Origin: CAZESS01 sp964594625
GTDB lineage: Archaea; Thermoplasmatota; E2; UBA202; DSCA01
NCBI GenBank assembly: GCA_964594625.1
Contig: CAZQNC010000100.1
Coordinates: forward strand, 1 to 5,339
DNA length: 5,339 nucleotides
Direction of reading: 5' to 3'
The notes below the pieces were generated by a model. The model worked only from the letters and a program-made list of their open reading frames with translations, was not told where the DNA came from and ran no database searches. A program made the translations under genes and the position numbers. Shown here in pieces: positions 1 through 5,268 of the stretch. Positions within the stretch are counted from its first letter, which is position 1. Each line of letters begins with the position of its first letter.

Positions 1-21
1 ACCGGGCATTAAATACCCGGT
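1..21. repeat. Inverted repeat just upstream of the C25 peptidase gene
   Basis: ACCGGG at 1-6 is the exact reverse complement of CCCGGT at 16-21, with a 9-nt AT-rich spacer between them. The second arm ends 4 nt before the ATG at 26. It could be an operator or a 5'-leader hairpin covering the ribosome-binding region, but the window starts here, so it may be part of something larger. The AT-rich spacer is only about 14 nt from the start codon, too close to act as a TATA box; the real promoter probably lies outside the window. The function is unknown and such short arms can occur by chance. Confidence 0.35.
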
Positions 22-25
22 TACC

Positions 26-1939
26 ATGAAACAAAAACTAACAGTTCTACTGGTAGGGGCACTGTTTGTGTTAAGCGCATTCGCCACCCTTGCCGGGCCC
101 AATACAGGATTTGAGAGCATCACCGACGCCACCCCTTCGGATACGGGGAGAAACGAGGCGTCTACCACGATGCAGACCATCCAGGTTGCCGCCCCGCAGG
201 TTGCCACAGCCGAAACAGCCGCCACGGTCACCCTGGAAGGCGCGGAGTACACCCATGACGCGGGCTGCCCGATGCTTCCCTACGAGACACGCACCATGAC
301 CTTCCCGCTGGGCACCCACATCGTCGACGTCACGGCCACCGTCACCCATATAGAGACCCGTCAGCTGACAGACGATGTTGCACCGGCCGCCCCGGCGACG
401 CCGCTCAACAGCGACAGCCCGGCTGAAGCAACGAAGGGCGCCATATACGAGAGCTCGGAGCCATATCCATCTGAATGGGTCCGCTGGCACGCGGTCGGCG
501 GCATCCACGACGGGGAGCACGCAACCGTGCTTTCCATGCAGGTCTTCCCCGCCCGCTACACGCCGGCCACCGATGAGCTGCAGGTCGCCGACACCATCCA
601 GATAACGGTGACATATACATCGCCATCCGAGCCGGTCGCCATTGGAGATTCCTACGACCTGCTCATCGTCGCACCGGGCGAGTTCACCGACCTGCTGCAG
701 CCCCTTGTGCAGCACAAGGAAGACCACGGCCTGGCCACCAAGCTGGTGACCACCGACGAGGTCTACGCCGCGGCCCAGGGACGCGACGACGCCGAGAAGA
801 TAAAATATTACATCAAGGACGCCGTGGAAGACTGGGGCGTCCGGTACGTCCTGCTGGCCGGCGGCCTCAAATCACTGATAATGGGACAGGACTGGCACGT
901 GCCGGTCCGCTACGTCCACAACGGCATGAGCTCGGAGCCCACCTATATCAGCGACCTCTACTACGCGGACATCTATAACGCCACCGGGGATTTCTGCAGC
1001 TGGGACACCGACCAGGACGGCGTCTACGGCGAATGGGGGTTCACCGGCAAAGACCAGATAGACGGCTACCCCGACGTATACGTCGGACGGCTGGCCTGCC
1101 GCAACACCCGAGAAATGGAAACCGTGGTCAACAAGATCATCACCTACGAGACCACGGCAGCCGGCTCTGAATGGTTCAACCGGGTCGTGCTGGCCGCGGG
1201 AGACACCTTCAACGACCGCTCCGGCGAAAACATCCTCGAAGGAGAGGTGACCACGCAGCGCACCGCCGACATCCTGGACGGCTTTGATCCAGTCAAGCTC
1301 TGGTGGTCGGAGGGCAACCTCAAGCAGTCAAAGATCGTCGACGCCATCAGCCAGGGCTCAGGGTTCGTCCACTTCTCGGGCCACGGCAGCCCCGGCATGT
1401 GGATGGGCAAGGACTTCACCGACGACCCCCATGGGGAATACATCCTCGGCCTCGAAATCTACCACATGCAGCTGCTGCAGAACGACGGCCAGTACGGCAT
1501 CTGGGTCATCGGCGGCTGCCACAACAGCATGTTCAACGCCACGTTCCTGGACAGCGCCGTGGGCTGCATCCAGTCGCTCACCGGCAGCCCGACCTGGTAC
1601 TGGATGCCGGTCCCCGAATGCTTCGGCTGGTGGCCGGTCAAGGTACGCGGCGGCGGCGCCATCGCCACCATGGGCTGCACCGGCCTCGGCCTGGGCAGAA
1701 TCGGCGACACCAACCAGGACGGCGTCCCCGACTGCATGCAGTTCCTCCTCGGAAACCTGGAGCTCCGGTTCTTCGAGCAGTACGGCGACGACGGCGTCGA
1801 CATCCTCGGCGAGGCATGGGGCAACGCCATCAGCGGATACAACGACGCGTTCCCGCCCATGGACGACCAGGCGGACATGAAAACCGTTCAGGAATGGGTG
1901 CTCCTCGGCGACCCATCGCTCAAAATCGGCGGCTACTGA
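26..1939 (+). CDS. Secreted C25-family (gingipain-type) cysteine peptidase
   Basis: This 637-residue protein has a Sec-type signal peptide (about 1-23: KQK, then a hydrophobic stretch to TLAG). Residues about 65-205 resemble the propeptide of C25 peptidases, with a G80-C-P-M-L-P segment and a later PARYTPATDEL segment. The catalytic domain runs from DLLIVAP (211-217) to the end. Family hallmarks seen are EKIKYYIKDA and YVLLAGG, the acidic DTDQDG loop (327-332), VGRLACR (353-359), VHFSGHGSPGMW with likely catalytic His453, GGCHNS with likely nucleophile Cys498, and the terminal LLGDPSLK. A second acidic loop DTNQDGVPD (561-569) may bind calcium. Known members are secreted endopeptidases with a Cys/His dyad that are activated by propeptide removal; a PorU-like protein-sorting role is also possible. 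The substrate is unknown. No PGF-CTERM or C-terminal membrane anchor is present, so the mature enzyme may be released. ATG at 26 is chosen because it directly precedes the signal peptide. Confidence 0.93.
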   Translation: MKQKLTVLLVGALFVLSAFATLAGPNTGFESITDATPSDTGRNEASTTMQTIQVAAPQVATAETAATVTLEGAEYTHDAGCPMLPYETRTMTFPLGTHIVDVTATVTHIETRQLTDDVAPAAPATPLNSDSPAEATKGAIYESSEPYPSEWVRWHAVGGIHDGEHATVLSMQVFPARYTPATDELQVADTIQITVTYTSPSEPVAIGDSYDLLIVAPGEFTDLLQPLVQHKEDHGLATKLVTTDEVYAAAQGRDDAEKIKYYIKDAVEDWGVRYVLLAGGLKSLIMGQDWHVPVRYVHNGMSSEPTYISDLYYADIYNATGDFCSWDTDQDGVYGEWGFTGKDQIDGYPDVYVGRLACRNTREMETVVNKIITYETTAAGSEWFNRVVLAAGDTFNDRSGENILEGEVTTQRTADILDGFDPVKLWWSEGNLKQSKIVDAISQGSGFVHFSGHGSPGMWMGKDFTDDPHGEYILGLEIYHMQLLQNDGQYGIWVIGGCHNSMFNATFLDSAVGCIQSLTGSPTWYWMPVPECFGWWPVKVRGGGAIATMGCTGLGLGRIGDTNQDGVPDCMQFLLGNLELRFFEQYGDDGVDILGEAWGNAISGYNDAFPPMDDQADMKTVQEWVLLGDPSLKIGGY

Positions 1940-1949
1940 TCCCGCCCTC

Positions 1950-1978
1950 TTTTTCCCTTCCTTTTTTCCGATTTTTTT
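1950..1978 (+). terminator. T-tract terminator after the C25 peptidase gene
   Basis: Three T-runs of 5, 6 and 7 bases (1950-1954, 1962-1967, 1972-1978) separated by short C-rich spacers begin 10 nt after the stop codon at 1937-1939. Archaeal RNA polymerase is known to terminate at successive U-tracts without needing a hairpin, and none is visible here. The tract also separates the peptidase from the permease promoter downstream, which argues against an operon. Confidence 0.75.
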
Positions 1979-2005
1979 ACACGATATATCCTGCGCCGCG
2001 AATTG

Positions 2006-2015
2006 TTTTTATAAA
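2006..2015 (+). promoter_or_regulatory. Archaeal TATA box of the TauE/SafE-like gene
   Basis: TTTTTATAAA is centred about 38 nt before the ATG at 2049. With the usual archaeal spacing of about 25 nt from TATA to transcription start, the mRNA would begin near 2036 and carry a leader of roughly 12 nt. A CGAA element just upstream (1999-2002) may contribute to TFB recognition. The leader contains GGGG followed by AA, three bases before the ATG, which is at best a weak Shine-Dalgarno match. Confidence 0.7.
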
Positions 2016-2048
2016 CCAAGCCGATTATCCGATGCTGCAGGGGAAACG

Positions 2049-2837
2049 ATGCTGGGAAATCTTGCCGAGGTTGCCATGCTGCTCGCACTCGGGTTCGGAG
2101 CCGGACTGTTCGTGGGCACCGCATCGGGCACCGCCGGCAGCATTCTGATTCCCAGCTTCACCCTGCTCGTCGGCTACGCGACGCCGGACGCCATCGGCAC
2201 CAGCCTGGCCGTCGACTGCGTCATCGGAGCCGTCGCCGGCGCCGTCTACCTGAAAAACAGGCATGTCGACGTCCAGCCTGCGCTGCTGCTCGTGGCTGCC
2301 GCCCTGGCCGGCACGCTGCTGGGCAGCCGGTTTACCTCGTACACGCCGGAGGCCGGCCTCAACGTCATCCTGGGCTGCTTTCTCGTCGTCATCGGCATCG
2401 TGCTCATAAAAAACGGGGCGTCCAAAAACGTCAGCGTTATCTCCAGCAAAATCAGAGCGCGGTTTCTACGGCGACATCGGACGGCAACGTTTCTGGCGCT
2501 CGGCCTCGCCGTGGGCCTCATCAGCGGGTTCATCGGCATGGGCGGCGGCCGGATGCTGGCCGTCATCCTGATATTTGTCGTGGGCTACCAGATACATACG
2601 GCCATCGGCACCTCGCTCATATTGATGTTTTTCATCGCCGGTACCGGGGCTGTCAGCCATGCCCTCAGCCATGAAATCGTGCCCGGGGCCGTGGCCCTGG
2701 CCGCCCCGGCGGCGGCAGCCGGCGCCCTGGTCAGCGCCCATTACGCCAACCGGATAAACGAGGATACGCTGGCGCGGGTGGTCGGCGGTATCATCCTGGT
2801 GCTGGGCGCGTTCCTCGTGGTGAACCTGTTCCTGTAA
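2049..2837 (+). CDS. TauE/SafE-family membrane permease (putative anion/sulfite exporter)
   Basis: This 262-residue, strongly hydrophobic protein is about the usual length for the TauE/SafE (DUF81) family. It has the family's internal duplication: each half carries a Gly-rich first helix, then a GYxxxxAIGTSL motif, at 42-53 and 179-190, about 137 residues apart. I estimate seven or eight membrane helices, with a basic central loop (about 121-147, rich in Lys and Arg) that should be cytoplasmic. Family members move sulfite, sulfonates, sulfoacetate or other organic anions, but many are uncharacterised and the substrate cannot be read from this sequence. In the second repeat the Gly motif reads GMGGGRML (163-170), so Arg168 sits where small residues are normal. 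It is transcribed from its own promoter and converges on the sulfotransferase gene. ATG at 2049 is preferred from the promoter spacing; M10 is a possible later start. Confidence 0.88.
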   Translation: MLGNLAEVAMLLALGFGAGLFVGTASGTAGSILIPSFTLLVGYATPDAIGTSLAVDCVIGAVAGAVYLKNRHVDVQPALLLVAAALAGTLLGSRFTSYTPEAGLNVILGCFLVVIGIVLIKNGASKNVSVISSKIRARFLRRHRTATFLALGLAVGLISGFIGMGGGRMLAVILIFVVGYQIHTAIGTSLILMFFIAGTGAVSHALSHEIVPGAVALAAPAAAAGALVSAHYANRINEDTLARVVGGIILVLGAFLVVNLFL

Positions 2838-2842
2838 CGTTA
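2835..2842. other. Palindrome formed by two convergent stop codons
   Basis: TAACGTTA is a perfect palindrome. Its first three bases are the TAA stop of the permease gene and its last three are the TAA stop of the minus-strand sulfotransferase, leaving 2 nt between the coding regions. No T-tract precedes or immediately follows on either strand, so the two transcripts must overlap at their 3' ends. Confidence 0.9.
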
Positions 2843-3835
2843 GTCGTAGCCGAAGACGGCGCGGTACCGGGCGAACCGTTTTTCTATGTATCCCCGGAGG
2901 TGGGCCACGTCCCGGGACAGCGACAGATCCCGGGGCTCAATGAAGGCGTTGAACTGCCCGGGGTCGACGTCGTCCATGTCCAGATGGTCAAAAATTGTTT
3001 TCATGGTGTCCTCCGTGGTGCTGCACAGATCCTCGTACCGGACGTTGACATAGGTGTCGTCGTCCAGCCGGCCGACGTTGTCCAGATAGTAGCGAATGTA
3101 GCTGGCGCGGTGCTCCACCACGATGGCCAGTCCAAGCGGGAAATCGGGATGCAGCAGCGTCCTGCCCACCCGGGAGAGCACGGGGTTGTTCACCGCGTCG
3201 CGGGCCAGCGGCGAGATGAGCTCCGAGTAGACGGTGTCCTGGCTGACCAGGGTGCGGAGCGCCCGGATGGACGAGTTGATGACCGCCAGCGGATCACGGT
3301 GGATGAACACAAACCTGGCCCGGGGCAGCCGCTGTTTGATGAACATGAAGTTGGCGAAATCCCAGGGGTTTTTCAGCAGCAACGGCCTGGCATGGTCGCC
3401 GATGTACTGGATTTTTTTGCAGAGCTCCACGAAGACGTCGATGTTGCTCTCGTTGAGCTGGTTGAACAGATAGTTTTTTCCCAGCAGAAAGGCGTATTCA
3501 AGGGGCAGGTCGGCGTTCATCTCCAGGTTGTCGATGCCCCTGTCCTGATGGTTTTCCTGCCGGAGCAGCTCGTTGAGCTCCCGCTTCGCCCGGCGCTGCT
3601 CCTCCTCGACATGGTTGCGGAGCAGTTCGTTATAATGGGTGACATGGTACGTGGTAACCCCGTTGAACCGCCCGGTGGAGCGCATCATCTTGTACAGGAT
3701 GGACGTCCCGGAGCGATGCAGCCCCAGGATGAACACGGGGGTGAAGTCGACGGCCCGGAGCCGGTCGAGATACGGGCTGTCAGGCCCGTCTTCCAGGCGG
3801 AACCGTCCCATGTCAGCGGGCATCTGCTCTGTCAT
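2840..3835 (-). CDS. PAPS-dependent-type sulfotransferase
   Basis: This 331-residue protein has no signal peptide or membrane segment and is predicted to be cytosolic. Near the N-terminus is the 5'-phosphosulfate loop ILGLHRSGTSIL (36-47), a P-loop-like motif with Arg41, Gly43, Thr44 and Ser45. The 3'-phosphate-binding segment is RFVFIHRDPLAVINSSI (174-190), with Arg180 and Ser188 or Ser189 as expected PAPS contacts. LLLKNPWDFANF (152-163) and VRYEDL (265-270) are also typical of sulfotransferases of the Sulfotransfer_1/3 type. These enzymes transfer a sulfuryl group from PAPS to hydroxyl or amino groups on carbohydrates, lipids or proteins. The acceptor is unknown; a surface glycan or lipid is a guess from the neighbouring genes. 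A charged segment at 73-100 (EEEQRRAKRELNELLRQE) is predicted helical and may be a lid or dimer contact. The ATG at 3835 lies 32 nt from a TATA box, which supports this start. Confidence 0.9.
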   Translation of the reverse strand: MTEQMPADMGRFRLEDGPDSPYLDRLRAVDFTPVFILGLHRSGTSILYKMMRSTGRFNGVTTYHVTHYNELLRNHVEEEQRRAKRELNELLRQENHQDRGIDNLEMNADLPLEYAFLLGKNYLFNQLNESNIDVFVELCKKIQYIGDHARPLLLKNPWDFANFMFIKQRLPRARFVFIHRDPLAVINSSIRALRTLVSQDTVYSELISPLARDAVNNPVLSRVGRTLLHPDFPLGLAIVVEHRASYIRYYLDNVGRLDDDTYVNVRYEDLCSTTEDTMKTIFDHLDMDDVDPGQFNAFIEPRDLSLSRDVAHLRGYIEKRFARYRAVFGYD

Positions 3836-4006
3836 AGGTTCCCCGGGGTTTATCAGGCCAGGCTATAAAACATTGTTCGTTGGCATAACCGGTAAACCTC
3901 CGGCTCGTTTCCCGGTAGGTCCCTTTGCCGGCTTTCCATGCCAGTATTATCCCCATACCCGGCCATATCCGGATGGATATCCGTCTGTCTGGTACGCCGG
4001 CGTCGG
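3836..4006. other. Intergenic region with promoter and several short palindromes
   Basis: This 171-nt gap separates two minus-strand genes. Besides the sulfotransferase TATA box it holds several perfect palindromes: CCCCGGGG (3841-3848), ACCGGT (3888-3893), GCCGGC (3927-3932), ATCCGGAT (3967-3974), GGATATCC (3975-3982) and ACGCCGGCGT (3994-4003). The last lies 3 nt beyond the stop codon of the PKD gene. No T-tract of five or more is visible on the minus strand, so read-through from the PKD gene into the sulfotransferase is possible. No convincing gene or RNA is seen. Confidence 0.5.
3863..3870 (-). promoter_or_regulatory. Archaeal TATA box of the sulfotransferase gene
   Basis: On the minus strand the sequence reads TTTTATAG, centred about 32 nt before the ATG at 3835. 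Transcription would start near 3842, giving a leader of only about 6-8 nt. Upstream is CGAACAATG, which resembles the CGAATTG before the TATA box of the convergent permease gene. The leader includes the palindrome CCCCGGGG (3841-3848) and GGGGAA three bases before the ATG. Confidence 0.65.
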
Positions 4007-5233
4007 CTACCGACTTTTCCGTCTCAAAAAAAAGAAGGCAACAGCTGCCCCGAGAAGCTGAAGGGAAAACCCGGGGGTATCATCGCCTGCGTCTGTATGC
4101 GAGGAAACATTCACCGTCATGCTTTTGGCGCCGGCCAGCCCATCGGTATCGGTGACCGTCAAACGAACAATGTATTCGCCTGCTTCAGCGTAGCTGTGCG
4201 TAGGATTTTCCATGGAACTGGTGTTGCCGTCGCCGAAGTCCCACGTCCAGTTCACGATGGAGCCGTCTTCGTTATGTGACATGTCGGTGAAGAACACCGA
4301 CGCGGATGGTGCCGGTACGTGTGGCGTCCATGAAAAATTCGCAACGGGAGATGTCAGCTTCCTCCCTCGCTGTATCGATATGTTCATACAGGAAACGGTG
4401 TCGTCGCCGTCGTTGTCCGTGACCTTTAGACACACGGTGTAGGTGCCGTCTTCGGGGTAGGTGGTCTGTGCTGTTTTGCCTTCGTAATGCCAGCCGTCGT
4501 CCGTCTGCCATCTCCAGCCGTATTGCACAATGGTGCCATCGGGGTCGAAAGACGCTGCAGCGTCAACAGTCAGGGAGCGGTTGTCAACCGAGATGGCAAA
4601 GGAGGAAACCGGAGCCCTGTTGCTCACAGAAACCATGGCTGTATCGTTGCTACTGATGCCGTCTCCATTGGTAACGGTCAATGTCACCTGGTAGACGCCG
4701 TTTTCCGTATATCGATGGGTGACAACGCGTCCCTGACCTGTGCTGCCGTCTCCGAATTTCCACGTCCAGCTGGTTACGGGCTCATCTGATGCCCCCTGGA
4801 AGGTAACGGTCTGCATCGTGGCGGGGTTCCGCGGCGTATATGATATGTTCACCGGGAGCGTCTGCTCTTCCATAATGATGTCGATGTTCTGGTATCCGCT
4901 CATATCAAGCGTTGTCGTGACACGGCCCGTCCAGCCTGTATGCCCTGCCGACCCGTTGGCTATGAGCGTGATGTGGTCACCGGGGTCCCAGGTGTACTCG
5001 CCCATGAACCCGACGTCGGTTTCATAGTAGCCGTATTCGTCGGCCTGCAGGTATGTTTTTTCTGATGTGTCCGTGTTCAGGATGGTGATGTTGACGTAGG
5101 CAGCGGGATGGTCGATATCCCCAAAGTAGGCGTATCCATCTATCACCTGCGGGGATGACTGCTGGCCCGCCGCAAGAGCGGGAACGACAGCCAGGATGAC
5201 GCATACGCACAGCAGGTGGGCGGTTTTTATCAT
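4007..5233 (-). CDS. Secreted PKD-domain surface protein with PGF-CTERM sorting signal
   Basis: From ATG 5233 the product is 408 residues. A signal peptide (1 to about 22, ending ALAA) leads into a domain at about 30-122 resembling carboxypeptidase-regulatory-like (transthyretin-type) folds: IDGYAYFG, PAAYVNITI and ADEYGYYETD. Three PKD domains follow: about 127-204 (WKFGDGS at 158-164), 207-288 (degenerate, WRWQTDDGW at 240-248) and 297-376 (WDFGDGN at 331-337). The C-terminus has TPGF (386-389), a hydrophobic stretch and RRKSR, a PGF-CTERM-type signal. Such tails are known to be processed by archaeosortase A with lipid attachment, so the protein is inferred to be anchored outside the cell. 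Ten NxS/T sequons suggest N-glycosylation. PKD domains mediate adhesion or spacing; there is no catalytic domain, so it is probably structural. A GTG at 5257 would extend the frame by eight residues but lies too close to the TATA box and adds an untypical signal-peptide start. Confidence 0.88.
   Translation of the reverse strand: MIKTAHLLCVCVILAVVPALAAGQQSSPQVIDGYAYFGDIDHPAAYVNITILNTDTSEKTYLQADEYGYYETDVGFMGEYTWDPGDHITLIANGSAGHTGWTGRVTTTLDMSGYQNIDIIMEEQTLPVNISYTPRNPATMQTVTFQGASDEPVTSWTWKFGDGSTGQGRVVTHRYTENGVYQVTLTVTNGDGISSNDTAMVSVSNRAPVSSFAISVDNRSLTVDAAASFDPDGTIVQYGWRWQTDDGWHYEGKTAQTTYPEDGTYTVCLKVTDNDGDDTVSCMNISIQRGRKLTSPVANFSWTPHVPAPSASVFFTDMSHNEDGSIVNWTWDFGDGNTSSMENPTHSYAEAGEYIVRLTVTDTDGLAGAKSMTVNVSSHTDAGDDTPGFSLQLLGAAVAFFFLRRKSR
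4026..4033 (-). repeat. Homopolymer T8 inside the PGF-CTERM coding sequence
   Basis: Eight consecutive T on the coding (minus) strand encode part of the FFFL segment just before the basic RRKSR tail of the PKD protein. Deleting one T creates an immediate in-frame TGA and removes the basic tail. Adding one T replaces the tail with an unrelated acidic reading frame. It is the longest T-run on the coding strand of this gene. Confidence 0.9.
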
Positions 5234-5260
5234 ACCATCCTTGGTGCCATCATACACAGG

Positions 5261-5268
5261 TTATATGT
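5261..5268 (-). promoter_or_regulatory. Archaeal TATA box of the PKD surface-protein gene
   Basis: On the minus strand the sequence is ACATATAA preceded by GGAA, a BRE-plus-TATA arrangement centred about 32 nt before the ATG at 5233. This matches the spacing seen for the sulfotransferase gene and predicts a leader of about 7 nt. The spacing decides the start codon: a GTG at 5257 would lie upstream of the expected transcription start. If the upstream partial gene is real, the box overlaps its stop codon. Confidence 0.6.

Noticed and set aside
8..15. AT-rich spacer of the first inverted repeat as the promoter of the C25 gene
   Set aside because: It is centred only about 14 nt from the ATG, whereas archaeal TATA boxes need about 25 nt to the transcription start.
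71..727. A 218-codon minus-strand open frame inside the C25 peptidase gene
   Set aside because: It is an antisense shadow over a region with a signal peptide and C25 propeptide features on the plus strand; the product is Arg/Gly/Cys-rich without domain sense.
1303..2148. A long plus-strand frame overlapping the peptidase end, the terminator and the permease start
   Set aside because: It runs through the T-tract terminator and promoter and out of frame across two well-supported genes; its product is a His/Arg/Pro-rich shadow.
2900..3868. A 322-codon open frame on the plus strand opposite the sulfotransferase
   Set aside because: It is the in-register antisense frame of a gene with clear sulfotransferase motifs. 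High third-position GC removes stops from that frame, and the product has no recognisable features.
3853..3966. A 37-codon minus-strand open frame in the intergenic region
   Set aside because: It overlaps the TATA box of the sulfotransferase, has no ribosome-binding site or promoter of its own, and its product is not recognisable.
5234..5257. GTG start at 5257 adding eight residues (MYDGTKDG) to the PKD protein
   Set aside because: The TATA box at 5261-5268 would put transcription start downstream of this GTG, and the ATG at 5233 gives a typical signal peptide beginning MIKTAHLL.
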